The position numbers and the translations under genes were made by a program. The notes under the pieces are model-generated. The model searched no databases, was not told the DNA's origin, and was given only the letters and a program-made list of their open reading frames with translations. A DNA stretch of 64,000 bases from NCBI GenBank assembly GCA_948567375.1, contig OX419755.1, positions 64,112,944 through 64,176,943 of the forward strand. The letters are read 5' to 3'. Source of the DNA: Lunularia cruciata. Lineage: Eukaryota; Streptophyta; Marchantiopsida; Lunulariales; Lunulariaceae. This document shows positions 10,580 through 22,791 of the stretch, piece after piece (the first letter of the stretch is position 1; every line of letters starts with the position of its first letter).

Positions 10580-10925
10580 ACTCTCATACTTTGTAGCTTA
10601 CTTTAGACAGCGTGTATCCATTGCTCTACAGAGTGCAGTGGTTGGTGCAATCCATAGGAGAGCAATCACATTAGGTGATGTTTCTTCGGATGCTCCTGTT
10701 GTGTGTAGACCGTACGACTTGCATAGCTCGGATATCTTAGGTGCGGTAGGGCAGATTTCTCATACCGACTCTATTGGGGCTTAGCCCCATGTTACCTTTT
10801 TTTTCTCTCCCTTGTACTGCTTGATGGGGTCTTCCCATCCTTCATTTTTCCTACGCGGTCTCCTTTTTTCTTCAATAAACTTTTAGTGCTTAGCCGCACA
10901 AGTCTTTATGGAATCCTACATGTCC
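10580..10925 (+). mobile_element. LINE ORF2 C-terminus and 3' tail
   Basis: The frame YFRQRVSIALQSAVVGAIHR and onward ends at TAG just after DSIGA (about 10785). The second copy at 35290-35830 ends at the same codon, after which both share CCCCATGTTAC. The pattern (FRQRVSIALQ, then Ala/Arg-rich helix) resembles the C-terminal tail of plant LINE-type ORF2 proteins. A tail with CTTCAATAAAC (about 10870) follows. A third trace of the same tail lies at 15775-15885. The LINE assignment is my reading of the motif; the repeat family itself is directly visible. Confidence 0.55.
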
Positions 10926-11248
10926 TCGATAAAGTTATAACCCGCTAGTTTTAGTTTTAACTATTTAGATTTGCTAGAAATTTCTATGATATCCAGTGGG
11001 AAACCACTTTTTCATCACAATGTTCGTTTTCGTTTCAACTATTTAGTATTTTAGAGAGATCCGAAACTAATCCATAGAGATTAACTTTCTTCAAATTGTC
11101 ACTCGTCTTTTGAAACCCCTCGAATTGAAACCCCTAATGTACATCTCGGGAAACCCTAAATGGTGAGAGAAGTGGAAACGCTACATATGTGCAGTGCCCA
11201 GATCTGTCATAATGAGTTTTCAGGATTAGTCCCAGGGATGAAGGAGCG

Positions 11249-14200
11249 ATGGCCGCCATCACTCTCCGGCGCATAGCTAGAATACCTCTTTGGGTGAACG
11301 AAGCAATTCCATCGGTTTTGTGCCCGAAATTCGTCCTGCCGAGCGTTGACTCGTATGGTCGTGAATCGAATCGCCAAAGCAGTGTTGCAGATGAGCACAA
11401 CGACGTCGTACTCAGCATTGCAGGACTGACTGCGGGCTGGCGGAGTGTCGTAAATTTTTACAATGGATTATCTTCTTCGGCCTGCCATTCTCACGGCTGC
11501 TTCATGTGCACCAGCAGTTTCATCTTTCAAAGGTCTTTTGCGGCGAAATCGAAGAAATCTAAAAGCAGTACGTCGTGGATTTTGCCTTGCATATTTTTAG
11601 CTTGAAATCTCTTATGCAAACCCAAACTAGGTGTTCAAAATTCGTACCATAGAGTCGAGTTTGAGACTGTTAAGTATCTATTCATCCAATGATCCTCCTT
11701 CCAGGACGATGACGACTCCCTGTAAGGTCTCGTTCAACTGATTGGTCTGACAGACCATGTTGACCACTACAAAAAGATCACCACCCATAATCTGATGTCC
11801 TGGAATACTTTCTGTAGAATGGGACCGTGTCTCAGCCCTCTTGTAAGTTCACTTAGTACTGAAGGGACGACGACCAAGCAAGCTCACGGTGCATTGAAAC
11901 GCCTCTTGGAGAGGTATTTCAATCTGGAATACTTTCTGTTGAATGGGACCGTGTCTCAGCCCTCTTTTAAGTTCACTTAGTACTGAAGGGACGATGACCA
12001 AGCAAGCTCACGGTGCAATGAAACGCCTCTTGGAGAGGTATTTCAACGGAAACGCCTGGATCTCACTTATCGGGAACTTTGAAGAATTTATTTAAGGTCT
12101 CGTTCGCCTGAATGGCCCGACAAAGCCAATTCATGTTGTTATCACTTAATCTGAGTTCCATGTGATATCCAGGTGGGCTGGTTGCGTTTCGAACCTACTT
12201 TCCTACCTTCTTATGTGACTAGACTCCAGTGGTCCGCAGTAAAACGGGCGGACATTTTACTGCGGACCACTCCGCATGTCCGGGTCTAACGTCGAGGCTT
12301 TTAGCGCGACGCTGTCTTCAGGGATCCCCCGGATCTATGTACTCTAGCGAGTGAACGGAAGTAATGCTACGTTGTCATGTCTGCGAGCACTGTCATTGCC
12401 CCTCTTAGATTCGGCATGACATTTGTCAGCCTCCTCTTCGCTGAGGATCTGCACATTTTTGTGCTATTATCAGACTTCCCACAGAAATTGTTGCAAGCTA
12501 TAAACTCTGCCAGGTTTCTCTGTGCTAATATTGCGCAGCGAGAAGTATGAAGAGTTGTACATCACATGGTCTGCCTCAGGTTTAATTTCTCTAGTGATTT
12601 TCCGTTGCTTGTCTGAGAATTTTGGCGTCCGTCTTTCTCAGAGTCGGAGGAATCTGAAGGATATGATGAAGATGTATCCTCAGTCGCAAAAGAAAGTGCA
12701 GTTAAATTGATGGAGATGGCGCTAGACGTCTTGTCGAGAGAACATTCCAAACTACGGACAGGAAGGGCTTCAGCAGGAATGCTGGATCACATCCACGTTG
12801 AAGCTCACGGTGTTCGGACGGCCCTCAATCACATCGCCGCTGTGTCTGTCTCCGGACTGCAGACTCTGAACGTTCTCCCTTATGACCCGTCTGTGAGCCA
12901 TTCTCCCCTCTCTTGTCACCATTCTTTCCTGTCACAGTTCTTTCCGTCCTTTCTGATGTCATTCGCTACCTCTTCTTACCACCCTGCAATCTTCTACAAT
13001 TACTAATCTTTGCTCTGTTTCTTGTGCCTCAGATGGTGAGGGAAGTAGAGAAAGCCCTTCTGATGTCTCCCCTCGGCCTCAACCCCGTCGTTGAAGGGTC
13101 TACGATGACTGTACCTCTACCCAGGTGAAGCTCCCATTAAAAGCCACACTCTGTAGATTGTTCCCGGTCTGTCGTATCTTGGAGGGTCAATACGTTCTCA
13201 CTCCAGCAAATCTTCCAGCATCATTACATCTCTCCTCAGGCCATGCGTCGCCCACAAAATAACCCTTTGCAGAGAGCATACCTGGATGTGTGTTCGAGTT
13301 TGGCCTTGTTTCTACCTCGACCAACCAGTTTGGACATGTCCTACGACATATCTTCATTTACAAAATGCAGATATTTTGATCATCAAATCTTTGCTGCATA
13401 ATAATATCTGATGCTCATTTTACTCTGGCGAGACGCGAGCAAATCTTCCATCCTCATAGTGTGCATATATGCTTTGGGGCCATGCTTTGCTAACAGCACG
13501 AGCCTTACATGAGCCAAATGAGTCTTTGCGCTGGTTTGGATCATTGTTACCGAGCCCCATTTCGACGTGTAGGGAAAGTATGAGGCCAATATCCTTAATC
13601 TTCAGCTTTGGCAGTACGTTCTCTAGCAGACTTTCCATCCTCCTACGTGAACCGCGAAGTACTAGGGGGCCACGATTTGCTTCAACCGAAGCAGTGCCAT
13701 TAGTGTGGGATCTTCGTGAATTACTACAACACGCTGATCTACAACAAGTGTGGATGGCGCACATACTAGGCATTATGGAGATATTAATGTAGTAGCCAGT
13801 TCAAAACTTCGTAGAGGAGAGGGAATGATGTAATTCCTTTTCGTCTGCCCAGGGGCTTCTGACACGCTTGTAATGTGGTGGATGCCGCATGACTGTCGAT
13901 GACAAGCAGGCTAACCAAGGAGCACTGTGAGGTGAGATGCGCATCAAGGCCTCGAGTTGCAGATGTGGGGTTCTGTTTACAGCTTATTTGCTTCCCGCGG
14001 CAATATATCTGAACTAACCATTAACTTTTTCCAGTCTATCTGCAAACTTGCCGATAAAGCCGGAGAAATCGCCAAATTGAGCGTAAGAAGAGCACGCAAA
14101 GACGTAAGTACTCCCACTACAGTTTCAACCTTCGGTTTATCCTGGACTCTAATTGAATACTCTGTAACGGAGAGAAACTCATGGACTTATTTTGTACTTG

Positions 14201-14345
14201 ACAGGCATTGGACAGAGCCAAAGCTGCCGGCCTCTCAAAAGACGAATTGAAGAGATTCGAAAAGGAGGTGGAAGAACTGACGAAGAAGTACGTGAAATCA
14301 ATTGATGAGGTGTGCAAAAGAAAGGAGAAAGAAATCATGGCTTAA
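11249..14345 (+). CDS. RRF: Ribosome recycling factor, mitochondrial type
   Basis: Six exons by splice signals and phase: 11249-11567, 12642-12892, 13033-13124, 13910-13931, 14035-14103, 14205-14345, giving 297 codons. The protein releases mRNA and tRNA from ribosomes after termination, together with an EF-G. Residues 1-106 are Arg/Ser-rich with few acidic residues, ending QRSFAAKSKKSKS, a likely mitochondrial presequence. The RRF fold covers about 120-297: KLRTGRASAGMLDHI, LNHIAAVSV, NVLPYDPS, MSPLGLNP, LTKEHCE, then the C-terminal helix DELKRFEKEVEELTKKY. GMLDH and LTKEH resemble the plant mitochondrial RRF (At3g01800) more than the plastid one. Exon 4 has 22 nt. Introns 1 and 3 are long (about 1.1 and 0.8 kb). 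Confidence 0.9.
11801..12048 (+). repeat. Tandem duplication, 124-bp unit, in RRF intron 1
   Basis: Two nearly identical units start at 11801 and 11925, both opening with TGGAATACTTTCTGT and containing AAGCAAGCTCACGGTGCA. They lie wholly within intron 1. Only a handful of bases differ, so the duplication is recent. Confidence 0.9.
12228..12271. repeat. Perfect 17-bp stem hairpin in RRF intron 1
   Basis: AGTGGTCCGCAGTAAAA at 12228-12244 is the exact reverse complement of 12255-12271, with a 10-base loop. A weaker pairing extends outward (TAGACTC and GGGTCTA). It may be a tiny foldback or MITE remnant. Confidence 0.75.
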
Positions 14346-14959
14346 GAAGAGTTAACTTATCGTAGGAAGCAAAACACTGGTCAAGCAAGTAGTCAGGCTT
14401 TTGAGCACAAACACTTAGGTCATTCTTCCTGTGTTAACCCCTACGTCTAAGCAACCTGTCTCGGGGTAAACTACTCTCAGAAGATCTGTATCTAAAGACA
14501 TGCGTGCCTCTCAACTATACCTCTAATATCTCTTAATGATTCCAAGAATACCACCACAAACAGAAGGAGCGTGTCCTTTTGATACATATTGCGTCAAGTG
14601 AATTCAGGTCTTGTTCAGATTTTCTCTGGTTTGGCCAGCAAGAGAACATAATTTGAAGAATCTTGAACACGTCAACATCTAGAGACATCCGTTGTGGATG
14701 TTAGAAATCCAAATTATGATTCGGGAGATTTACCATTTTTAGTTTTGTACGCATGTAGAAACGCGATGATGAAAATATTTACTTTCCAATGGATTGCCAG
14801 TTGTTGCAAGCTGAAGGAGAGTTGTAGCCGAGGATTATTCAACCACCTTGTCAACTTGCCTGATGTCTAATATCTCAACCGGAGTAGGACTGAAGGCAAA
14901 AATGTGGAGAAAATTGTTAGTCCGGCGAGGTTGGAGATCTTCCACTTGGTAGTGATCAG

Positions 14960-15260
14960 GCAAAATCCATCCTGCCGACAGTCGCCGCACCCAGTTAGCC
15001 TTACATGGATGATTCGAATTTATTAGCACAGTCCCAACAACCCCGGAGATGATGCAATCAAAACCCCTCGAGTGAAACTGGCATGGGAAAGAATAAACGG
15101 GTATCGAGGATAGATAGAGACTCCCGCCTCTATCTATCCTGCCGAAGGTATCCACCACCAAAGTTGGTTTACACACTTGATTCGAATTTGTGAACGTTGG
15201 TCGGATCACCCCGAAAAAGTTAGATTTAGACCTCTACCACTGAGCTCGTTCGTCAAGGAA
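14960..15260 (-). repeat. tRNA-like, SINE-like dimeric repeat
   Basis: Minus-strand GAGCTCAGTGGTAGAGG (15246-15230) matches a polymerase III A box. A B-box-like TTCGAATC follows at about 15186. A second unit about 170 bp further along repeats AAATTCGAATCA and then CGGCAGGAT. A GATAGATAGAGxxxxCTCTATCTATC hairpin lies between them (about 15107-15140). There is no acceptor stem, so it is not a tRNA gene; a tRNA-derived SINE remnant is more likely. Confidence 0.4.
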
Positions 15261-15774
15261 GAATCGATCATCGAGATGGTTTCAGCCTCGAAATGTATTA
15301 TAATACGCGGAACGTATGGACGAACACGTTTATCTATCTCCTTTATGTCTTTATGTCAAAGATTGGGAATTTCCTAACTACATTTCAGGCGAGCCCACAG
15401 TCCTCAAATCCAGAGATTCAAACGTATGAATAGTGTAGTGTACTTTACTAGTGGAAACAAGACCTACATTTCTCCAGGAACCGAAAAAAACTCGGCAAGG
15501 GACCCTCGAAGTCAGTCTAACAGGAAGAAAGATGACTAATGTAGGCTACTCCCTATATCTCTTAGTGCTTTGCTCTTTATGCTATTTGGGCATAGAACTT
15601 TGTGTCTCCATGTCTATTTGCACTTTTTCATGGGATCGTGGACTCTTCCTGTTCATTTGCACTTTTTGATACACCTATCTTCCTTTTCCTCCTTCGGGAT
15701 ATATTATTGGGCCTGTTTACTCTATCACGAGCGGAAACAAGCCAGAGAGTAACATAGAAAGTAACCTTGTCTTT

Positions 15775-15885
15775 CCTTGTACCCATGTTACCTTTTTTGT
15801 CTTTCCCTTGTACGGCTTGATGGGTTCTGCCCATCCTTCGTTTTTCCGACGCGGTCGCCTTTTCCTTCTTTCCAATAAACTGAAA
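15775..15885 (+). mobile_element. LINE 3' tail fragment
   Basis: CCCATGTTACCTTTTTT, the GCTTGATGGGTTCTGCCCAT block and a CCAATAAACT signal match the 3' tail of the LINE-like repeat at 10785-10880. No coding part remains. Confidence 0.5.
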
Positions 15886-17915
15886 GCCTCGCGAAGGGAC
15901 CCGCAGCCTAACAAGAAGGATGGGAAGACCCACCCCTCCCTAACCTAAAATCTAAGTGCATCGGACTGAGACTAAGAAGAAGAAGAAGAGCTACTATAGC
16001 TTATACGTAACTAACGTGCATATCGAAGAGCTCGAAAATTTTATTTATGATTCGAGACTATGAAGTTATAATAACGGATGTTCTGATTACAAATCTCATA
16101 CGAGATGCACGATTAGAGAGAGTGATTGTATGTTTACAAATCTCTTACAAGATGCAAGTTTAGAGTGAGTGATTATAATCATCTCGATAATTGGTGAACC
16201 AAGCAGCAACAGCTAAAATCTTCAAATTTAAGGGTATGTAGCAAGGTCACTTCTTGACATAGAATTATATGAAACGATAGACACGAACTTAAACATGCTT
16301 ATCAGAGATTGCAGGTGAGCTTACCAGACTCTCGGTGATAACAGAAAGTATCATTTTCACTTTTGACCGCCAGGACTAGACAATTGCACTGCAGGATGTG
16401 TTTTTCCTGCCATATAAAGTTCCTTCTCATTCCTTTTGTAAAATGATGAAAATTCTCTTAACTCCATGTACTCTATCCAGATGTAGAGAATCAAATAGAG
16501 TCCATCGTCTTACCCTGAGCATGCTTCGTAAGTCGTAGGTAACCAGTTTACTCAAAAGAGAAACCAAAACCTAGAAACTTCCAGTACGTGGTCTCAGATA
16601 TTTATGCATGATTTATCGTTTTAGCTGTCATGTAATGCAATTAGAGAAACTTAGTCCGATCTGTGAACCTTGTACGCTAAAAAAGGGCCAACCTGCGGTA
16701 GGAAGTCGCATGGATCAACGAAGACACCCTGGGTGTACAGGTCCAAGCAATGAGGAGCAGGTTCCAGTTGGATGTAACGCACTCTAAAAGTTTCTATGCG
16801 CCAAGAGAGAAATTGGAAACCAGGTACTGTAACACAGTGTTGCGGATAGACTCTACATTCACCACTGTACATTTTCCCATTTGTACCAGATTCTATGAGC
16901 AGTAGCAAGGGAAACACCTGCTTATTTGAACGAAAGCTTGGAGGCCTGCAGGAGAATAAACAGAAAACTGAGTGATACGGCTGCATTGAAAGGTTTCAAC
17001 AGAAGGATTGAATTGAGTGCGTAGAAAGGGATAAGGGTGGTCGAATCACCGCTGGTTCTGAGGTGAGAGCAAGCCGCGCACCTCTAAAGCGATCCCGGGA
17101 GCCTTGTCAATGGGAGGTGTCGCATATGGCAACGGAATTTGCCGCAAGAGCAGAGCAGACGCCCCATCGTGGATGAAATACGTGCACGGGCAAGGAATAT
17201 TCTGGAAGCGCTCAGGTGGGAGAAGTGGAATGCGCCCACGTGTGAAGTGAGTGTCTCTCCGTCCTTTTGTCCGTCCACGAACGTGATGATGGAACTAGAG
17301 GCACTGGACGCAATCGCAGCGTGCACGTCTGCGATTTGGCTCGTTCATTGAGTGAATCCGCGACTGCGGCTGCAGATGCGGGAGGAGACTCAATGACGTC
17401 TTAGAGAAGAAAAGGAATACGATGTTGCAAGGGATTATGCTGATCGACCCTCCTCCCGCTGCTGCTCCAGTTGAACACGTGTAAATCACTGCATCTAAAT
17501 AATATACTGTAGAATATGTGGCTTCACGGTTTGGTTCTCAATCAATGAAGCAATCAACAATAAACGAGAGTGTTGCAGTCGGAGGAAGAAGTCAGGAAGG
17601 GGAATTGAGGGGCGATGAGATAATAATTAGGACGTGAGAAAGAGGCGATGTTGTAGAAGAAAGAGAAGACGACGTTCTATCACGGTAGTTGTCACATATT
17701 AACAAAGGATTTCGATGATGATTCTTCTGCTCAATCGCTCGGTTTCTTTGAGGTGTTTATCGTGATGGTGTCCGGCCGTTTCATTCAAGGTGAATTAATC
17801 AATTTGTAGGAGGAGGAGGAGGAGGAGGGTAAGAAGCGGTAAAGTTAGCGTAATCAGTCCGTGACGGGTGAGAAGGTCTGTTTCCTACATGAGAGGGGAG
17901 GAGCAGAGAAAGACG

Positions 17916-20900
17916 ATGGGTCGGGCTCGGGGGACCATTCTGGTTGTTGGATTCGTTTTGGCTTGTATTGTTTGCCTGGCGGGGGATGTTGGAGCTTTCA
18001 AGGCGCCATTCAAACCCGATGATTTGCTGCCTCTTCTGCCTCACAGTGTTTCTTGGCCGATTTTGAACACTCTTCATAATGCTGTGGACATTCTGCCGCA
18101 ATTCGTCGGTGCTGTTACGGATGAGAACACTACTGTCACGTGGAAAGGAGCGTGCTTTTACCAAAATGAAGCCTACATTGAGTTCACCAAGCCTCCCGGT
18201 GAAAATACGACAGGAGGTGGAGTGATACACTTGCAGGTAGTGCCCTCTCTATTTCAAGGTTTCTTTAAACTATGCGATGGTCTTGTTATTGGGTTGGTGT
18301 CGAGCTGTGGCCTTAGATTTCACTTCAATTCTTTTCTTTGCAATATTTATACGACTCCACTCTGCAGGTCACTGAGCTGTGATTAATGTAGAGAAGCGTA
18401 AATAGCTCCGTCCAAATCTTCAGTTCGTATTCTCTACCTTCTGACTTCGAGATTTCGAGAGCAGTCTTATGCAAATTAAGTGAGTGAGCTAACTTCTGTA
18501 AATCAGGAAGAAGTAACAGAACAGTGTATGAAGTCATCTTGAAGTGGAAATGACAGAGGCGTACGTGATTTTAAGGAGATTTGCTTAGGAAAATGCACCA
18601 TTCCACAGTCTCACAATTTTTTGGGGCTACCGTCGTGAAGAAGTCTCTATTTGTCTGGATATAATATCCAAGTGCTCTCCGATAAGTGTGGGAGGACCTC
18701 GTGGAATTTGCCGGGTTTACCTTGTCGCATAGGCCTGTCTACCTGAGTCGTGGGTCGCTCTTTCTGATATGACACTTGTACGTTTTAAGATCTGTTAGGT
18801 AGTATCAAATACCCAGCTATCTTGGCAACGGTTCCTGTTGGTCTCGTTTCGGTTTATTATGCCAATTTCACGAAGCACTCCTACTTTATTGCCTGCTTTT
18901 CCTTTCATGAACCGCAGGGGCGCAAGAAATTAAGATATTATGAAGCAGACCCTAGATATACGTTACTAGGAGCTGGACTAGGAAGTAGTTGGAAGGAAAT
19001 CTTTGTCATACGTTTCAGTAGTTACCGACAGATCACCTTCTGTTGTGCAGACAAGCGACGCTCACAGTTGGACGTGTATGGACCTCTACGTCTTTGCAAC
19101 ACCCTTTCGGATAACATGGGACTATTACTTCACAGCCCGCGCACATACCTTGTATATTGACAAGTGGGAAGAAGGAGAAGAACAATACGTAAGGCTTTAC
19201 ACTTTTTGGTGCTGTGGTAGTTGATGTAAGCTTTTTCTCCATATCTAGGTCTGGGTTTTACTCCTATATCACCATTTACCGAGAAAGCTACTTCAGATGC
19301 ATGTGCTGACACGTGAATCAACGTGCAGGTTAAAGAAAAGGGGTTTTCAGTTTTCTTAATGCCGGCGGGCATGCTTGGCACTTTCGTTGCCTTGTGGGAT
19401 GTGCTTCCTATCTTCTCGAACACCGGATGGGGTGAAGGTTCGAATATTGCCTTCCTGGAGAAGCATATGGGTGCAACGTTCATCAAACGAACGGGTCCAT
19501 TGGTCACCAACGTTACAGCAAATGAAGTTCACTCAGGGGATTTTCTGGCCCTCTCCAAGATCAAAGGCCGATGGGGTGGTTTTGAAACTCTTGAGAAATG
19601 GGTGACAGGTGCTTATGCTGGACATACGGCTGTTTGTCTCAAGGATGATGATGGCAAGCTTTGGGTTGGTGAATCCGGTCATGAAAATGCGGAGGTATAG
19701 TCCCCCTGATCCTTCCCCGTGGGGTTTTATCAGCTGATTTTACTTTTTCTAACACTTTATGCTGCTATTTGGAACTAAACAGTAAAAGAATTACAAGTAT
19801 TATTATAACACCTTGCTATGCTATTTGAGTGTACAGCCTTTTCTATATGTGGTCAGATTTCCTGGCACTTCTACCTGGAGGTTCCTCGTGGAAGATATGA
19901 CACATGGACTTCGCTTTCCTATCTTTATATTTGCAGGGCAAAGAAGTCATTGTTGTTATTCCATGGGACGACTGGTGGAACTTGCAGCTCGTCGATGATG
20001 CCGATCCTCAAATTGCTCTCCTTCCGTTGAAACCTGAGTTTAGAGCGAAGTTCAACAACACTGCCGCCTGGGAGTATGCGCGGAAAATGAATGGACAGCC
20101 TTACGGATATCACAACATGATTTTCAGCTGGATAGACACTCGAACCGACAATTATCCCCCACCACTAGATGCTAACCTGGTATGGTCCAACGTCCTTTTC
20201 TGCTGGCTTCCTTTACTTGTTAGAATCTCTGTAAAAATCTATACAAACGTTGCAAGAGGCTGTAAATCTTTTCCCTCTTCGCTTGTATTGCGTACTGGGA
20301 TGTGCTGTGGATATGCTCATTGAGTCGCGTTAAGTTACGTCCTGTCTTTAAAAGCCATTAAGTTCCTGTTTTGGCTCCCAAGTGCTCCTTGATATTAAGC
20401 ATAAAAGCTGTATTTATATGGTAGGATTAATTACGACACAACCGTTCTTGTAGGTTTGCTGCACCAAACACCTTTTACTTGGAAGTGGCCTTTTTTAGTA
20501 GAGTGACTTGTGAGTCAATCTAACATCGTTTCTCTCATCTTTAGAATGGTCTGTGTGGGCCAAGATCATGACGTGAACACTTTAAGCTGATAGTTTGATC
20601 TTTGGGACAGGTGGCCTCTGTTATCACAATGTGGACTCGAATTCAACCTGATTATGCCTCAAATATGTGGAATGAAGCATTGAACAAGCGGCTTGGCACT
20701 GAGGTATTTTCAGTACCTGGATTGCAGAAGCTCACAATCGTTTTGAACGAATGAGGTTGTTGAGTTCGTTCAGTAGATCTCATGAACCACAAGAGTTCTT
20801 TGATCTTGCCTTTAAAATTAGGACGATTCTCACGGGCTCGGGGAGGCATGGTTCGCAATAATCTAAGCACCCAATGGGTTCAGGGTTCTTCACCAGACAT

Positions 20901-21567
20901 GGCTCGCAATGTTCTATGCATTCTATGGGTTTAGGGTTGTTTATCATTAGATTCGAGAACTCTGACCGCTGTGGTCTGGGACTCCAAGGTAGATCATTTA
21001 TGACTGGTTTCTTTACACATCTTTGTGTGATGTAGGGACTGGATCTGCCACAAGTGATATCGGAAAGTGAGAAACAAGGCATACCATTCGAGGAGCTTCT
21101 TGCCTTCCCAGAGCAAGACGAGTGGGAGTATAGTGATGGGAAGTCCACAACGTGTGTGGCATTTATCCTTGAAATGTATAAGGAAGCTGGGTTGTTTGGG
21201 GATCTATCAGATTCTATTCAAGTCACTGAATTTACGGTATGTTTCTCTTAGCAACTTGGTTTTGGATCATGTATATTATAGGAGATCTGTTAGAGAACGT
21301 TTGTGACGGCACTGCTTCATTGCTGACTCTTTATGTGGTGATGTTGGACAGATACGTGACGCCTACATGCTTCACTTTTACGAAACAGATCCCTCGAAGC
21401 TCCCCTCTTTCTGCAATTTAGGAAACGATACTAAGCTACCCTTCTGCCAAATTTTGGGCCAATATTTGATGGAACTTCCCCTGTACAGCACCATTGCTCC
21501 GTATCCGCACATGGACGAAACCTGCCCCTCTATTCCACCATCTTACAAGAGGCCTTCACATTGCTGA
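17916..21567 (+). CDS. Secreted conserved plant protein, At4g27020-like
   Basis: Seven exons, every junction in phase 0: 17916-18236, 19051-19188, 19329-19694, 19937-20179, 20611-20703, 21036-21236, 21352-21567; 525 residues. The start at 17916 puts a signal peptide (residues about 5-27) at the N-terminus; two upstream in-frame ATGs (17868, 17889) would only lengthen it. Highly conserved blocks: SWPILNTLHNAVDILP, HSWTCMDLYVFATPFR, SNTGWGEGSNIAFLEKHMGA, GRWGGFETLEKW, GYHNMIFSWID, STTCVAFILEMYKEAGLF. I recognise the family from plants, where it is sometimes labelled an inositol phosphatase; no phosphatase motif is visible. The order Asp224, His252 (GHTAVCL), later Cys427 resembles a circularly permuted NlpC/P60 (papain-like) fold. 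That is inference. Location: secretory pathway or extracellular. Confidence 0.9.
20847..20950 (+). repeat. Imperfect direct repeat, 51-bp period, in intron
   Basis: CATGGTTCGCAAT at 20847 and CATGGCTCGCAAT at 20898 open two related units ending in GGGTTCAGGGTT or GGGTTTAGGGTT. They lie inside intron 5 of the At4g27020-like gene. Confidence 0.55.
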
Positions 21568-22791
21568 GCACTCAGAGCTGAAGTTGTACAAATGTTATAT
21601 ATGTTAGGCAGAGTTTCTGATGTATACGAAAAATACTTCGAGTTTGTTGCTATCGAATTGGAACAATTAGCGCATTTATAGTTTTAGTCTACTAATTTAC
21701 GTGCCATTCCAGAGAGGATATATGCCTCTGCATACCCTCAGGTGGTGAAATTGGTGCATCTAACTACTCCAACGGTAGGAAGATTACACTCGTCTCAAGA
21801 CATTGCCCAGAACGAGCTTTTGATATGAGAACTCATAGTCGTTTCGCAGCAGGGCTGATAATCATGTATACAGTAGGGCTGATAATCATGCATACTCTTC
21901 TGCCGTAGCTATAGGTTTTCGAGGATACAATCGAATTTCTCATGAACTACTACCCTTGCCCCGAATGTTAGAAACTATAAATGGGGGTAATATTGCTGAG
22001 GATCTAACCACAGGCGCGTTGGTTAGAAGTATTGTTACAGAGGTTATCGGTAGTTCCCTTACCGTAGAAATCATTGTAAGAACTCTCAAGTCAACGTGTT
22101 AAACGCAGAGTGCTCAACAAGAGATAGAAATTGAGCTAATAAATTTAATTGCAAGTGTTTGCAATATTGTGCCAAGGTTACAAGTGCCATTATGTAGGAT
22201 TTGTTTCCGTTGACTTGGTAGTATGAACTTCAAGTGGTGGATTAGAGTGTTAGATCTCCGAATTGTGTTCTCCGGTCCCCCACCGCCTCTGCAGAGATTA
22301 CATGACCGCATGCACCTAAGCAAAAGTTAGCTCTGACAACGCTAAAACCTACCTCGTGCATAGCAATCAAAGCACTTTCGACTTTTGCTACTTTACTTCG
22401 ATCCTCAAGTCTAACTGTAAAAGATTATGTGAATGAAATGGATTTCAGCCAGTTCAGGCAATTAACAAGCCACTAGCAGAATGTGCAAGTAGCAAACTGC
22501 TTTCGGAGAACAAAACCCCACGATTATCTGCTATCTGCACTCCAAGAGCAAATGCGCCATTCTTTCGATGGTTATCAATCGATGCGACATCCTTACGCGT
22601 AATCCCTACGCGATATCCCTTGCTACTAGTGCCAGAATAAAAATGTAAAAGAAAAGGTTCGTAGCACTCTTAGGAGGTGGACTTCCTTTTCAACCCTCTT
22701 CCATCTGTAATTCGACACCAAGATGCAGTGAGTTTGATTGTACCAGAAATAAAGAACTTACCAATCTACCAGTTGTAAGACTTGGTACATC
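21568..22791. other. Convergent intergenic region, no gene seen
   Basis: It lies between the 3' ends of the At4g27020-like gene (+) and RNASEH2C (-), so it holds both 3' UTRs. A short duplicated phrase, GGGCTGATAATCATG, occurs twice at about 21852-21890. No open frame is convincing. Confidence 0.5.

Larger units (their letters stand above)
14346..17915. other. Intergenic, 3.6 kb, repeat fragments
   Basis: Only short open frames occur and none was recognised as a protein. It holds a tRNA-like repeat (14960-15260) and a LINE 3' tail (15775-15885). The last few hundred bases are presumably promoter and 5' UTR of the gene starting at 17916. Minus-strand frames at 16651-16986 and 17084-17326 show no known motif. 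Confidence 0.5.

Noticed and set aside
15230..15254. A possible tRNA gene on the minus strand (A-box-like GAGCTCAGTGGTAGAGG).
   Set aside because: No acceptor stem can be paired, and the B-box distance is too long for an intronless tRNA; listed as a SINE-like repeat instead.
16651..16986. A minus-strand 111-codon frame with a protein-like look.
   Set aside because: No recognisable domain, no splice partners found, and no supporting neighbour.
17139..17351. A plus-strand 70-codon frame upstream of the At4g27020-like gene.
   Set aside because: No similarity recognised and no sign of a start context or continuation; likely upstream noncoding DNA.
18325..18537. A minus-strand frame inside intron 1 of the At4g27020-like gene.
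   Set aside because: It is intronic, short and without motif; a chance frame.
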